A DNA stretch of 64,000 nucleotides from contig JANYES010000020.1 of the NCBI GenBank assembly GCA_025362975.1, forward strand, positions 1 to 64,000, in the 5' to 3' direction. Positions 45,041 through 54,863 of the stretch are shown here, one piece after another (positions within the stretch are counted from its first letter, which is position 1; the number at the start of each line of letters is the position of its first letter). This DNA comes from Alphaproteobacteria bacterium. GTDB taxonomy: Bacteria; Pseudomonadota; Alphaproteobacteria; Rickettsiales; SXRF01. Below the pieces are notes generated by a model. The model saw only the letters and a list, made by a program, of their open reading frames with translations. It had not been told where the DNA came from and searched no databases. The translations under genes were made by a program, and so were the position numbers.

Positions 45041-45172
45041 GAATCTACTCAATAAATAATAAGTCGAGCCTGTTTCTAACCAAAATACTGCATCGTTGCA
45101 AGTGGCAAGATGTTGCAAGGCGTTCGCAAGGGATAAGTCACGGCGTTTACTCAGATTTTTAAGAGTTTTGGC

Positions 45173-45907
45173 TTAACTTGCCCACTGCTGGTGTTGCTGC
45201 TGGAGATCGAGGCTGCGTTGCAATTGCGCGAGGGCCGCTTCGGCGACTTGCCGCGTGGCGGGTTTTTCGCTGTTGTTTAAGGGGATGGGCTTGGTGTGGG
45301 GCTCCTGCCCTTTTGCGGCGATGGAAAGGAAGGCGTTATCGGGGCCGTCGCTGAAGGCGCTGACGACGAGGCTGGCGGGGGAATGGGCGAGCACATACGC
45401 GGCGGCAAGGGGCGCGTTTTCTTGGGGCGAAGCGGCGGGGTCGAGGTGGAGAAGCTGGGTTTGCATGGTGGCACGCGGCAGGATGTAAGCGCGGTCGACA
45501 ACGCGCGAGGAGCCGTTGAGGGCGGTGCCGCCATCGATATGGCGCGAGGGGTCGCCCCATGCGCCTGCATAGCCGGTGACGGCGACGCTGATATGGGCGC
45601 CGGAAGTGGTGAGTGCACCTTGCGCCATCTGGCGGGCGACGGATTCGCTGACGGCTTCGTAAGTTTCGAGGTCGGCGCGGCTGACGCCGAGCATGTCGGC
45701 TTTGGCGTTGTTGTTATAGACGGCCTGGCCGCTGGCGAGCACTTCATGGGTGGTATCGAAGCTGCCGATGAGATGAGCGATGGCACCGGCGGTGAGCGAC
45801 TCGGCGGTGGCGATGGTGACGTGGTGGTGCTTCGCTTTGGCGACGAGGGTTTTGGCGCGGGTGATAAGGTCACTGCCGTAGCGGTGCGCCTGCGTCTTCG
45901 GTGGAAA
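45173..45907 (-). pseudogene. CinA C-terminal-domain (NMN deamidase-like) gene with damaged 5' end
   Basis: The open frame carries TIATAESLTAGAIAHLIGSF, then YNNNAKADMLGVSRADLETY and ISVAVTGYAGAWGD, the CinA/PncC signatures. A TGA at 45908-45910 precedes the coherent coding region, and no ATG, GTG or TTG occurs before the catalytic ATAES. The first GTG in frame, at 45742, would remove the active-site start. A GTG 1 base out of frame (45911) suggests a single-base frameshift near the start. The C-terminus is longer than usual. If intact elsewhere in the species, it deamidates nicotinamide mononucleotide. Confidence 0.55.
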
Positions 45908-45911
45908 TCAC

Positions 45912-46130
45912 TTACTGCCTGAAGGCGGCGTGGCCGAGGGCGAAGGCCCATGCGATCAGATGGTCGCCCATGTCTTTGAACACGCCGACCCAGCTATTGG
46001 CGACGTTGACGCAAGCGTCGACGGTGTCGAGATTAAACAGGCACACGCCGAACCCGGAGGCGAATGTCATGAACGTCACGCCAGTTAACAAGTAAAAGGC
46101 GTTAAACCGTGGATCGACTGGTGAGGGCAT
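45912..46130 (-). CDS. Small two-TM hypothetical protein
   Basis: A 72-residue protein (MPSPVDPRFNAFYLLTGVTF start) with two likely membrane segments, about 11-33 and 48-66. Asp and Asn residues lie between them. No family is recognised. Its stop is directly upstream of the damaged cinA on the same strand, so the two may have formed an operon. Confidence 0.45.
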   Translation of the reverse strand: MPSPVDPRFNAFYLLTGVTFMTFASGFGVCLFNLDTVDACVNVANSWVGVFKDMGDHLIAWAFALGHAAFRQ

Positions 46131-46288
46131 GGTGTGCGTTTTTTCGTAGTTGCTTGAGCTCTGGCGATGCTTGGGTTAGAAACACACCGAAACTCTATCT
46201 CTTAATTGTGCCAAATTTAGCGTCCGCCCGAAACCTGTTTTTTGAGTTGATTTTAATTATTTGGCTTAACATATTGAATTATAAGTTA

Positions 46289-46747
46289 ATGTTGATTGCT
46301 TTATTTGAGCCGGATATTCCGCAAAACACCGGCAGCCTGCTTCGGCTTGCCGCGTGCACGGGAGTGGCACTGCATATCATCGAGCCATGCGGATTTCCAT
46401 TTGATAACAAAGAGTTACGGCGCGTGGCGATGGATTATGTCGACCTTGCAAGTCTTACACGGCACGTGTCTTGGAATCAATTTCTTGTTTATAAACAAGA
46501 ACAAGGACTTAGGCTGGTGTTGTTGACGACGCGTGCGACAACCTATCATACGATCTTCGAGTTCCAGCGCAATGACGTGCTGCTTTTTGGGCGCGAATCC
46601 AGCGGTGTGCCGCAGGCGGTGCACGATGTGGTAGATGCGTCGGTGAAAATTCCGCTGGCGCCGGGCGCGCGGTCGTTGAACCTTGTGCAGGCGGCGAGTA
46701 TGGTCGTCGGCGAAGCATTGAAGCAGACGGATTTATGGCCAGCATAG
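46289..46747 (+). CDS. trmL: tRNA (cytidine/uridine-34-2'-O)-methyltransferase
   Basis: A 152-residue SPOUT methyltransferase; the ATG at 46289 gives the usual start [20 protein letters not shown]. Motifs: [31 protein letters not shown], and the knot [20 protein letters not shown]. TrmL methylates the wobble position of tRNA-Leu isoacceptors using S-adenosylmethionine. The longer frame upstream is not conserved. It overlaps hemF by 13 bases. Confidence 0.93.
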   Translation: MLIALFEPDIPQNTGSLLRLAACTGVALHIIEPCGFPFDNKELRRVAMDYVDLASLTRHVSWNQFLVYKQEQGLRLVLLTTRATTYHTIFEFQRNDVLLFGRESSGVPQAVHDVVDASVKIPLAPGARSLNLVQAASMVVGEALKQTDLWPA

Positions 46748-47580
46748 ACGTTTATAAACAGACGGCGCAAACGTGGTTCAGCGAATTGCGGGACCGGATC
46801 TGCGCGGAGCTGGAAGCGATCGAGACCGAAATATCGCCTGACGGCGCCGGTCGTTTTGTGCGTACGCCGTGGCAGCGCGCCGAAGGCGGCGGCGGGGAAA
46901 TGTCGGTGATTAAAGGCAAGGTGTTTGAGAAGGGCGGGGTGAATATTTCCACCGTACATGGGGAATTTTCAGACGTCATGCGCAAGGAAATTCCGGGTGC
47001 CAGTGAAGACCCGCGCTTTTGGGCGAGTGGGATTTCGCTGGTGATCCATCCGGTGTCGCCGCTGGTGCCAGCGGTGCATATGAACACGCGCATGATCGTG
47101 GTGGGGGATGGGACGAAACACTGGTTCGGCGGCGGGGCGGATTTGACGCCGGTGGTGCCGGTGGAGCGCGACACGCAGGATTTCCATGCGGCATTCCAGC
47201 GCGTGTGCGATGCGGCGGACCCGGCGTATTACGCTAAATTTAAAAAATGGTGCGACGAGTATTTTTTCCTGAAGCATCGCAATGAAGCGCGCGGCATCGG
47301 CGGGATTTTTTACGATTATGTGAATACCGGCGAGTGGGGGAAGGATTTTGCGTTTACGCAGGAGGTGGGTAAAGCCTTAGCGACTATTTACCCGGCGCTG
47401 GTGAAGCGCCATATGCATGAAACATGGGATGATGAGGACCGCCAGCGGCAGCTTATAAAGCGCGGGCGCTATGTGGAGTTTAACCTGCTGTATGATCGCG
47501 GCACGCGGTTTGGACTTATGACCGGCGGGAATGTCGAGGCGATTTTGATGTCGTTACCGCCGGTAGTCCACTGGGGCTGA
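46735..47580 (+). CDS. hemF: Oxygen-dependent coproporphyrinogen III oxidase
   Basis: A 281-residue enzyme that converts coproporphyrinogen III to protoporphyrinogen IX with O2 in haem synthesis. Family signatures: [78 protein letters not shown]-type [20 protein letters not shown], and the closing [20 protein letters not shown]. Its end overlaps the convergent hypothetical gene by 27 bases. An oxygen-requiring haem step fits with the bc1 complex next door and an aerobic lifestyle. Confidence 0.96.
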   Translation: MASIDVYKQTAQTWFSELRDRICAELEAIETEISPDGAGRFVRTPWQRAEGGGGEMSVIKGKVFEKGGVNISTVHGEFSDVMRKEIPGASEDPRFWASGISLVIHPVSPLVPAVHMNTRMIVVGDGTKHWFGGGADLTPVVPVERDTQDFHAAFQRVCDAADPAYYAKFKKWCDEYFFLKHRNEARGIGGIFYDYVNTGEWGKDFAFTQEVGKALATIYPALVKRHMHETWDDEDRQRQLIKRGRYVEFNLLYDRGTRFGLMTGGNVEAILMSLPPVVHWG

Positions 47581-48171
47581 GAATTTTACGTCTTCGACTT
47601 CCATGGCGCTGCGAAGCCCGCTTTCATGCCATGCTTTCATCACGCAGTCGATGCCTTGGAGCAAGGCATCGTTGACGGCGCAGTCCGGGGCGGCGGCTTT
47701 GATGTGGTGTTTGAGGATTTCCTGCCAGTCTTGCAGTTTGCCGTAAGAGCCTTCGATGCTGTCGAGCAGGCGCATGTTTTTGTAGGGCACGGTGGCAACG
47801 GTTTCGAGACGCGCGATGGCCTCCGAGAGCAGGTAACGCAAGGTATGGACGCGTTTCTTCGTGTCGGGGTGATGGCCTTCGGGCAGCTCGTCGGATGAGG
47901 AGAGTAAATAGCTGGCGCGCAATGTGTCGACGGCTGCATCGCTCGACAGCGCGGTCAATAACGTATGCGCGCTTTCGTGGGTGTTGTCCTGAATGCGGCG
48001 GAGTTTGACCTGCGGAGATTCATTGTCGCGCAGCATTTCGTAGGAGAATTTGCTGGGGCGCAGGCGGTTAGCGGCGTGTTCTTCTTTGATGAAAGCAGTT
48101 TCGAAATCCTGCGGACGTTTTTGCGCGTCGTGCGGGTCGGTTTCGGGGATCTGGTTGTAGTCATTGGACAT
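47554..48171 (-). CDS. Hypothetical soluble helical protein
   Basis: About 205 residues from the ATG at 48171 ([20 protein letters not shown]); an ATG at 48183 is the alternative. Mostly helical: [60 protein letters not shown]. No signal, membrane segment or recognised domain. Convergent with and overlapping hemF. Confidence 0.6.
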   Translation of the reverse strand: MSNDYNQIPETDPHDAQKRPQDFETAFIKEEHAANRLRPSKFSYEMLRDNESPQVKLRRIQDNTHESAHTLLTALSSDAAVDTLRASYLLSSSDELPEGHHPDTKKRVHTLRYLLSEAIARLETVATVPYKNMRLLDSIEGSYGKLQDWQEILKHHIKAAAPDCAVNDALLQGIDCVMKAWHESGLRSAMEVEDVKFSAPVDYRR

Positions 48172-48340
48172 GGCTGCCTCCATGATTTCTTATTATTATC
48201 AGTATACTGGAAATTTATTAATTAATATCAAACGGCTAATATTTTGTTATTATTATAGATATTATAAAAAATTATTCGTTATTGATGGCTTGGGGAAAAA
48301 ATGCCATCGCAATCCTATGTGGGGCTTGCACAATAGGAGC

Positions 48341-48601
48341 ATGAAAACGATTCCGATGCTGATTTCAATGATGGTGCTATCCGGGTGTAGCTGCGTGGGC
48401 TGCGACGAATGGGCGAATTTGGATTATACGCTTGCGGAATGCGGCACGAAGAATGCGATCCTGACCACCACCGGTTGCCAGAAAAACCCGGCGATGACGA
48501 CGCACGCCGGACAGGTGAAGGCGGTGAGTAATGTCGACAATGTTGACAATGTCCATAATGATGCGTCGCATACGCAGGAAAATCAGGCGATGAAACGCTA
48601 G
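48341..48601 (+). CDS. Small Cys-containing lipoprotein
   Basis: An 86-residue protein from the ATG at 48341 with AGGAG just upstream. The lipobox is MMVLSGC (Cys 16), followed by three more Cys within 25 residues and one further on. An Asn/Asp/Val repeat (VSNVDNVDNVHND) fills the C-terminal part. It ends where the convergent ampG gene ends (4-base overlap). No family is recognised; it may be a small outer-membrane lipoprotein. Confidence 0.55.
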   Translation: MKTIPMLISMMVLSGCSCVGCDEWANLDYTLAECGTKNAILTTTGCQKNPAMTTHAGQVKAVSNVDNVDNVHNDASHTQENQAMKR

Positions 48602-49875
48602 TCGTTCTTCTGGTGATCTAAATCCATTTTTTTCGACAACCACCACAATAAAGCCAATCCCGGAAGGGCCAGCAGCGAGGCGAAGGTGAAGAAACCTTCC
48701 CAGCCAAGGGCTTCGGCGATGCGGCCTGAGGGCGTGGACAGCCATGTGCGCCCAAAAGCGGCGAAGGAACTCAGCAGTGCGTATTGCGTGGCGGTGAAGC
48801 GGACATGGGTCAGGCTGCTCATGAAGGCGACGAAGGCGGCGGTGCCCATGCCGCCGCTGATGTTTTCGAGCGTCACGGAGAGTATCAGGAAATGGACGTC
48901 GGCACCGAGGCGGGCCTGCACCACGAACATCAGGTTGGTGAACATATGGGCGATGCCGCAGATCCACAGGGTGCGGGTGATACCGAGGCGGAAGACCAGC
49001 GCGCCGCCGAAAAAGCTGCCGACGATGGTGGCGATGACGCCGTAGAGCTTCATGACGGTGGCGAGCTGCTCGCCGGTAAAGCCAGTGTGCAGCAGGAAGG
49101 GCGTGGTCATGACGCCCATGAAGGCGTCGGCGAATTTATAAAGCACGATGAAGAGCAAAAGCGCCAGCCAGTGTGGGCGAGTCATGAAATCGGCAAAGGG
49201 GAGCACGACGTGCTCGCGCAGCCACAGCGGGGCGCTGAGCCGGGTTTGGGTTGCTTCCACGGCGGCGCTCTGGGGAGGTTCTCTGGCGATGAGCGTGGTG
49301 AGGATGCCGACGCCGACGAGGGTGGACATGATGAGGTAAATCGCGTGCCAGCTGATGTGGTCGGACAGGTAAAGCGGCAAGGCGGTGGAGGCGATCATGC
49401 CGAAGCGGTAGCCGAGGACGACAGCGGCGGCCCCTGCCCCGTATTGTTCTGGTTTTAAGCTTTCGACGCGGTAAGCGTCGATGACGATATCCTGTGAGGC
49501 GGAGAAGATGGCGACCAGCAACGCCATGAAGGCGGTGTTCCAGACGTTGATTGCGGGGTCGGTGAGGCTTAAGGCGAGCAGGCTGGCTACGAGGGCGAAT
49601 TGCGTGGCGAGCAGCCAACCGCGGCGGCGGCCGAAGAGCTTGCACAGAACCGGGAAATGCACGGCGTCGATCAGCGGCGACCAGAGGAATTTAAGCGCGT
49701 AGGGAGTGCCGATAGCAGCGAACAGGCCGATGGATTTCATGTCAAGCCCGGCTTTGGTCAGCCACGCGCCGAGGGTGGTGGCCGTGAGCGCCAACGGTAA
49801 GCCGGAGGAAAAACCCAGCGCGAAGACGATGAGGATGGCGGGTTTAGAATAGACGGAGAAAAAGTTTTTAAGCAC
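48598..49875 (-). CDS. ampG: AmpG-like muropeptide MFS permease
   Basis: About 425 residues from GTG 49875 (AAGGAA lies 7 bases upstream); an ATG at 49926 also fits. AmpG signatures: FALGFSSGLPLALTATTLGA, AAIGTPYALKFLWSPLIDAV, FGRRRGWLLATQFALVASLL and FSASQDIVIDAYRVE. It imports GlcNAc-anhydroMurNAc peptides for cell-wall recycling and affects beta-lactamase induction in some species. It is on its own. Confidence 0.88.
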   Translation of the reverse strand: MLKNFFSVYSKPAILIVFALGFSSGLPLALTATTLGAWLTKAGLDMKSIGLFAAIGTPYALKFLWSPLIDAVHFPVLCKLFGRRRGWLLATQFALVASLLALSLTDPAINVWNTAFMALLVAIFSASQDIVIDAYRVESLKPEQYGAGAAAVVLGYRFGMIASTALPLYLSDHISWHAIYLIMSTLVGVGILTTLIAREPPQSAAVEATQTRLSAPLWLREHVVLPFADFMTRPHWLALLLFIVLYKFADAFMGVMTTPFLLHTGFTGEQLATVMKLYGVIATIVGSFFGGALVFRLGITRTLWICGIAHMFTNLMFVVQARLGADVHFLILSVTLENISGGMGTAAFVAFMSSLTHVRFTATQYALLSSFAAFGRTWLSTPSGRIAEALGWEGFFTFASLLALPGLALLWWLSKKMDLDHQKND

Positions 49876-50025
49876 TGGGTGGTTCCTTGGGTTCAAGGAG
49901 CCACCATAGGCAATCGAGTGCAGCAAATCAAACTCTTAGCGGCCCGGAAACGTTAGCTTTTGTGGTTTCGCGCTCGGGGTCAGGCGCGGATGCCGTGAAT
50001 GGCTTCGTCGGAAACCGTGGGGAAT

Positions 50026-50340
50026 ATGCCTTCGAAAGTACTGACCACGATGTTTACCGGCGTAAACGTAGGCTATGCCGATGCGGGGATTACCACGCAT
50101 GCAGAAGCGATTGAGCTGGTCGACAATACGCTGTCGTTTGCCAAGCGCAGCGGCGGGACGGACCGTAATGAGTACACGCCGCACCCGGCATTGGTGGTGT
50201 ATGACCCGGCGCTGCAATGCCCGGTGGGCGGTAAGCTGGCGGTGGCGCTGGAGCAGCAGCTGGAACCGGTGATCTCAGAGCCGGGATTCCATTATTTGTG
50301 CGCAAAAGAAACGGCGAATTCTCGCGGCGAGTCGTTCTAA
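50026..50340 (+). CDS. Possible small hypothetical protein
   Basis: About 104 residues from ATG 50026 (MPSKVLTTMFTGVNVGYADA); an ATG at 49999 is also in frame. Sequence such as ELVDNTLSFAKRSGGTDRNE and HPALVVYDPALQCPVGGKLA looks coding. No domain is recognised. It is the only plus-strand gene between two minus-strand genes and ends 9 bases from the metH stop. Confidence 0.4.
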   Translation: MPSKVLTTMFTGVNVGYADAGITTHAEAIELVDNTLSFAKRSGGTDRNEYTPHPALVVYDPALQCPVGGKLAVALEQQLEPVISEPGFHYLCAKETANSRGESF

Positions 50341-50349
50341 ACAATCAAT

Positions 50350-52182
50350 TTAAGCAGCTTCGGACTCGCGGCGGTCGTAGATGAGGTCTTCGGCGGCGGA
50401 GACTTCGTGCGCGGGTATTTTGTGCAGCGGGGTGATTTTGCTTACGTGGATGATGGCACCCGTGAGGCCGCGCTTGATGGCGTGGTCGAGGTAGACGGAG
50501 TTGAGCACGTGGCGGGCCGCCGGGTTCAGGCCGAAGGAGATGTTGGAAAGGCCCAGGATGATCTGGATGTCGGGGAGTTCCCTGTGGATGCGCTCGATGG
50601 CATCGAGCGTCCACACACCTAGTTTGCGGTCGTCTTCGTTGCCGGTGCAGATGGTGAAGGTGAGCGGGTCGATCATTAAATCCGATGACGGCATGCCGTA
50701 ACCTTTACAGCAGAAATCGTGCAGGCGGTGGGCGATAGCGAGTTTGCGGTCGACATCTTTGGCCATGCCTTCTTCGTCGATGGTGAGCGCGATGACGGCA
50801 GCACCATATTTCATGGCGAGTTCCATGCGCTGGTGCGCGGGTTTTTCGCCGTCTTCGAAGTTGATGGAATTGATGATGGCTTTGCCACCGTAGAGTTTCA
50901 GCGCCGCTTCCAAGACGATAAGTTCGGTGGAGTCGATGACCAGCGGGGCGGTGATGGTGCCGCGGGTGCGCGAGACCATTTCGGTCATGTCGTGGATTTC
51001 ATTGCGGCCGACGAAAGCGGTGCAGATGTCGAGCGTGTGCGAGCCTTCGCGCTGTTGTTCTTTGGCCATGTCGACACAGGTGTCCCAATCTTCGCTGTCT
51101 TGGGCGAGGCGGAATTTTTTCGAGCCGTTGGCGTTGCAGCGTTCACCGATGGCGAGGATTGCGTTTTCCTGACGCAGTTCCACCTGCTGGAAGAGCGAGG
51201 CGACGGAAGGCACCCAGTGGTGTTTGCGGGCGACGGGGGCGGGGCGTTTTTTGGCGCCGTCCTGACGCTCCAGCATGGCGTTGATGGCGGTGATGTGGTT
51301 TTCGTTGGTGCCGCAGCAGCCGCCGATAATGTTGATGCCGTCTTCTTTTAAGAAACGTTCGAGCCAGCGGGCCATTTCGTCGGGGCCTAACGGGAAGTGG
51401 ACGTGGCCGTTATGAAGTTCCGGGAGGCCAGCGTTAGGGAGCACGGAAATTAAGCGCGGCCAGTTGGAAGAAATCCAGCGTACATGATCGGCCATTTCCT
51501 GCGGGCCGGTGGCGCAGTTGAGGCCCATTGAGTCGACACCCAGCGCATGGATGACGGTGGCGGCGGCGGCGATGTCGGAGCCGACGAGCAGCGTGCCGGT
51601 GGTTTCAACGGTGACCTGCACCATGATGGGCAGCGTCACGCCGGTTTTTTTCATGGCGATTTTGCAGGCGTTGACGGCGGCTTTGACCTGCAGCGGGTCT
51701 TGCGAGGTCTCGATGAGAAAACAATCGGCGCGGCCAGCGATGAGGCCTTCGCACTGGAGCACGAAAGACTCTTCAAGCGCGTCATAGCCGACATGCCCTA
51801 AGCTTGGCAGCTTGGTGCCGGGGCCGATGGCGCCGACGACGAAACGCTTGCGGCCGTCATGGGCGAATTCGGCGATTGCTTCGTGCGCGAGTTCGCAGGC
51901 GCGGCGGTTGATTTCCAAGGTTTTGTCTTCGAGGCCGAATTCGCCGAGGGTCAGGATGGAACCGCCGAAGGTGTTGGTTTCCACCGCGTCGGAACCGGCG
52001 GCGAAGTATTTCATGTGCACGTCGCGGATGAAATCGGGGCGCGAGAGGTTCAGGATTTCGGAACAGTTTTCCTGGCCCCAATAGTCTTTTTCGACTTCGA
52101 GGGTGGCGCCTTGAATTTGGGTGCCCATAGCGCCGTCGAGCAGGAGGACTTGTTTGCTTACGAAATCGAGAAAATTGCTCAT
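50350..52182 (-). CDS. metH: Methionine synthase, N-terminal half only (homocysteine and pterin domains)
   Basis: A 610-residue protein. The homocysteine-binding domain comes first (LLDGAMGTQIQGATLEVEKD, ETNTFGGSILTLGEFGLED, zinc ligands in GLNCATG and GGCCGTNENHI). The pterin-binding domain follows (AILAIGERCNANGSKKFRLA, LVIDSTELIVLEAALKLYGG, INSINFEDGE, ILGLSNISFGLNPAARHVLN). It stops at DLIYDRRESEAA, where a full MetH of about 1,200 residues goes on into the cobalamin and SAM-reactivation domains. No cobalamin part is downstream. Split MetH systems are known, so it may need a partner encoded elsewhere. Confidence 0.9.
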   Translation of the reverse strand: MSNFLDFVSKQVLLLDGAMGTQIQGATLEVEKDYWGQENCSEILNLSRPDFIRDVHMKYFAAGSDAVETNTFGGSILTLGEFGLEDKTLEINRRACELAHEAIAEFAHDGRKRFVVGAIGPGTKLPSLGHVGYDALEESFVLQCEGLIAGRADCFLIETSQDPLQVKAAVNACKIAMKKTGVTLPIMVQVTVETTGTLLVGSDIAAAATVIHALGVDSMGLNCATGPQEMADHVRWISSNWPRLISVLPNAGLPELHNGHVHFPLGPDEMARWLERFLKEDGINIIGGCCGTNENHITAINAMLERQDGAKKRPAPVARKHHWVPSVASLFQQVELRQENAILAIGERCNANGSKKFRLAQDSEDWDTCVDMAKEQQREGSHTLDICTAFVGRNEIHDMTEMVSRTRGTITAPLVIDSTELIVLEAALKLYGGKAIINSINFEDGEKPAHQRMELAMKYGAAVIALTIDEEGMAKDVDRKLAIAHRLHDFCCKGYGMPSSDLMIDPLTFTICTGNEDDRKLGVWTLDAIERIHRELPDIQIILGLSNISFGLNPAARHVLNSVYLDHAIKRGLTGAIIHVSKITPLHKIPAHEVSAAEDLIYDRRESEAA

Positions 52183-52363
52183 TGCGAAATCAATCTAATT
52201 TGGTTATTCGCTATTATATAGGCTTTTTAGCGGCAGACTCAACAGATTAAGGACATTGCTTTATGATGTGGCTTGAGCGCGTTAACATATTGTTAATCAA
52301 AGAAATTTTTCCGAGCATGCGCGGGGTTTCCTGCATTCGGAAAAAATGACTTTCGCGTTTTGA

Positions 52364-52609
52364 GGGATTGATGCCGGGTTTGAGCTGCATGAGCACGGGC
52401 ACAAGGCCGAGCAGGTGGCGCATATGATCGAAGTCACGTTTGTACTGACCGTGAACGGCGAGGCGAAGCTGCTTGAAACGGGCGCGATGACGATTATTCC
52501 GAGCAATGTGCCGCATAACGGCAAGGCGATTACCAATTGCCGGATTCTGGATATTTTTTACCCGAAGCGCGACGAATATGTGTTCGATAAGGTCGAAGCC
52601 GTGGGATGA
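52364..52609 (+). pseudogene. Cupin-domain fragment lacking a start
   Basis: The frame after TGA 52361-52363 reads FELHEHGHKAEQ, then VTFVLTVNGEAKLLETGAMT, IIPSNVPHNGKA and FYPKRDEYV. This is the double-stranded beta-helix core of a single-domain cupin, with HxHxxxxE metal ligands. No start codon precedes the first His, so the 5' end is missing. It is probably a remnant. A GTG at 52415 would make a shorter piece without the metal site. Confidence 0.45.
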
Positions 52610-52653
52610 TGTTTCGATAGTGTTTGGATTCGGACAGTGGCATAATCGACGCT

Positions 52654-54066
52654 ATGGTTAAATCCACTTCCCAGTTTGTCTGTCAGGCATGCGGCGCGAT
52701 TCATTCGAAATGGTCGGGCAAGTGCGACGATTGCGGCGGCTGGAATACGATTAGCGAAGAAGCGGCGGTGCAAACCACGCCCAAAGGACTGACGTCCGGC
52801 AAGGGCAAGAAGGTCGAGATGGTGACGCTCGATGCCAACACACAGGATGCGGCGAGGACGTCGACCGGAATTCATGAGCTGGACCGCGTTTTGGGCGGCG
52901 GACTCGTGGCGGGAAGCGCAGTGCTGATCGGCGGTGACCCGGGGATTGGCAAGTCGACGCTGCTGTTGCAGGCGGTGGTGGCGATTGGCAATAAAGGCGT
53001 TAGCTGTTCGTATATTTCCGGTGAGGAATCGGTGGCGCAGGTGAGCTTGCGAGCAAAGCGGTTGGGGTTGACTAGCCCGAAAGTGGGGCTGGCATCGGCA
53101 ACGTCAGTACGCGATATTATCGCCTCGATCGATGGCGGAGATGCGCCGCAGGTGGTGATTATCGATTCGATTCAGACGATGTATCTGGACAATCTGGACG
53201 CGGCGCCGGGAACGGTTTCACAAGTGCGCGCGGCGAGCCATGAGTTGATTAAGCTGGCCAAGAAGCGCGGGATTACGCTGTTTTTAGTGGGGCATGTCAC
53301 CAAGGACGGGCAGATCGCGGGGCCGCGGGTGCTGGAGCATATGGTCGATACGGTGCTGTATTTTGAAGGCGAGCGCGGACATGAATTCCGGATTTTGCGG
53401 GCGGTGAAGAACCGCTTTGGCGGAACGGACGAGATCGGCGTGTTTGAAATGGGCGGCGACGGGTTGCGCGAGATTGCCAACCCTTCGGCGCTGTTCCTTT
53501 CGGGGCGCGAAGGCTCGGTGTCGGGCGCGTGCGTGTTTGCGGGCATGGAGGGGTCGAGGCCGCTGCTGGTAGAAATTCAGGCGCTGGTGGCGCCGTCATA
53601 TATGAGCAGCCCGCGCAGGGCTGTGGTCGGTTGGGACGGTGGGCGGCTTGCGATGGTGCTGGCGGTGTTGGAGACGCGCTGCGGGATTCGGTTTTCGGAC
53701 AAGGAAGTGTATCTGAGCGTGGCGGGCGGGATTCGCATCAGCGAACCGGCGGCGGACATGGCGGTGGCGGCGGCTTTGCTGTCGGCGCTGTACGATATGC
53801 CCCTGCCCGCTTCCAGCGTGATGTTCGGCGAAATCGGGCTTTCCGGTGAGATTCGCGCTGTGTCGCGCACGGAATCGAGGCTGCGGGAGGCGGAAAAATT
53901 AGGATTTTCAAGTTGCTATATCCCGGATCAGACGGGCAAAAATAGTGTGTTTAAAGGTTTGACGCTCGCGTTAAAACATGTAGAAACTGTATCCACGTTG
54001 GCGCGCCAGCTTTTCGGCGCTGTTGACAAATCTGCGGCCCAGAAAAAAGTTGGCGAATATGCTTGA
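52654..54066 (+). CDS. radA: DNA repair protein RadA
   Basis: About 470 residues from the ATG at 52654. Order of parts: C4 zinc finger (Cys10, Cys13, Cys24, Cys27), RecA-like ATPase with Walker A IGGDPGIGKST (about 92-102), the RadA motif KNRFGG, and a Lon-like C-terminal domain (MAVAAALLSALYDMPLPASS, FGEIGLSGEIRAVSR). It drives branch migration in recombinational repair. Followed by cvpA with an 8-base overlap, then purF, a common alphaproteobacterial order. Confidence 0.97.
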   Translation: MVKSTSQFVCQACGAIHSKWSGKCDDCGGWNTISEEAAVQTTPKGLTSGKGKKVEMVTLDANTQDAARTSTGIHELDRVLGGGLVAGSAVLIGGDPGIGKSTLLLQAVVAIGNKGVSCSYISGEESVAQVSLRAKRLGLTSPKVGLASATSVRDIIASIDGGDAPQVVIIDSIQTMYLDNLDAAPGTVSQVRAASHELIKLAKKRGITLFLVGHVTKDGQIAGPRVLEHMVDTVLYFEGERGHEFRILRAVKNRFGGTDEIGVFEMGGDGLREIANPSALFLSGREGSVSGACVFAGMEGSRPLLVEIQALVAPSYMSSPRRAVVGWDGGRLAMVLAVLETRCGIRFSDKEVYLSVAGGIRISEPAADMAVAAALLSALYDMPLPASSVMFGEIGLSGEIRAVSRTESRLREAEKLGFSSCYIPDQTGKNSVFKGLTLALKHVETVSTLARQLFGAVDKSAAQKKVGEYA

Positions 54067-54757
54067 GACCCACCTGAATATTTTCGACGCAGGCGTTATC
54101 GGTGTGATGGCGCTTTCATGTTTGTTCGCGTTTTTCCGTGGGTTTATCCGCGAGGTGCTGAGCCTTGGCGCGTGGATCGGCGCTGCCATCATCACGATTT
54201 ATTATTTCCCGGAAGTGTCGGCGAAATTGCAGCCGCATTTTAAAAGCCAGGTGGGTGCGACCGGCGTAGGCACGCTGATTATTTATACCGTGGCGCTGAT
54301 CGGGTTTTCGATCATCAATTCGATTATTTTGAAATACGTGCGCAGCGGCACGGAAGTCGGCATGCTGGATAATGGCATGGGTTTTATCTTCGGGGCGGCG
54401 CGCGGCGCGCTTATCGTGTCGCTGGGGTATTTCCTGATGACCATCGCGATTCCGGCGGAAAAAGAATATCCCGACTGGCTGAAAAAATCGGTGACGCGGC
54501 CTTACGCGGAAATGGGCGCGATCAAGCTGGCTAAAGTGGCGCCAGATTATTTACGCGAAATTTCGACACTGGAGAAAAAAGCCGTGGCGGAAATGGCCGA
54601 TGCCAAGAAAACCAGCGATAGCGCGCACAGCGACGGCGACGCGCCGCACCAAGCAGATATCATCGATAAAAGCGGCGCAGATAAGAACGCCGGATACAGC
54701 CGCACCAGCGAAAACCAGCTCGATCGCCTGATCGGCAGCAGCTCGAGCTCGCATTAA
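54059..54757 (+). CDS. cvpA: CvpA family inner-membrane protein
   Basis: About 232 residues from the ATG at 54059, which overlaps the radA end. Four membrane segments in the CvpA domain (FDAGVIGVMALSCLFAFFRG, FIREVLSLGAWIGAAIITIY, VGTLIIYTVALIGFSIINSI, FGAARGALIVSLGYFLMTIA). The C-terminal 60 residues are hydrophilic and Ser/Asp-rich. CvpA is needed for colicin V export in E. coli and sits next to purF in many genomes. Confidence 0.92.
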   Translation: MLETHLNIFDAGVIGVMALSCLFAFFRGFIREVLSLGAWIGAAIITIYYFPEVSAKLQPHFKSQVGATGVGTLIIYTVALIGFSIINSIILKYVRSGTEVGMLDNGMGFIFGAARGALIVSLGYFLMTIAIPAEKEYPDWLKKSVTRPYAEMGAIKLAKVAPDYLREISTLEKKAVAEMADAKKTSDSAHSDGDAPHQADIIDKSGADKNAGYSRTSENQLDRLIGSSSSSH

Positions 54758-54863
54758 TGGTACACTCGCTGGCACTTCGTTCGGGGGCGCTACGGATATT
54801 TAAACAACATCGCCGGACCAAGATGACGGCGACTCGCACCGCGTTCGCGAGCGAGCCCAAAGG

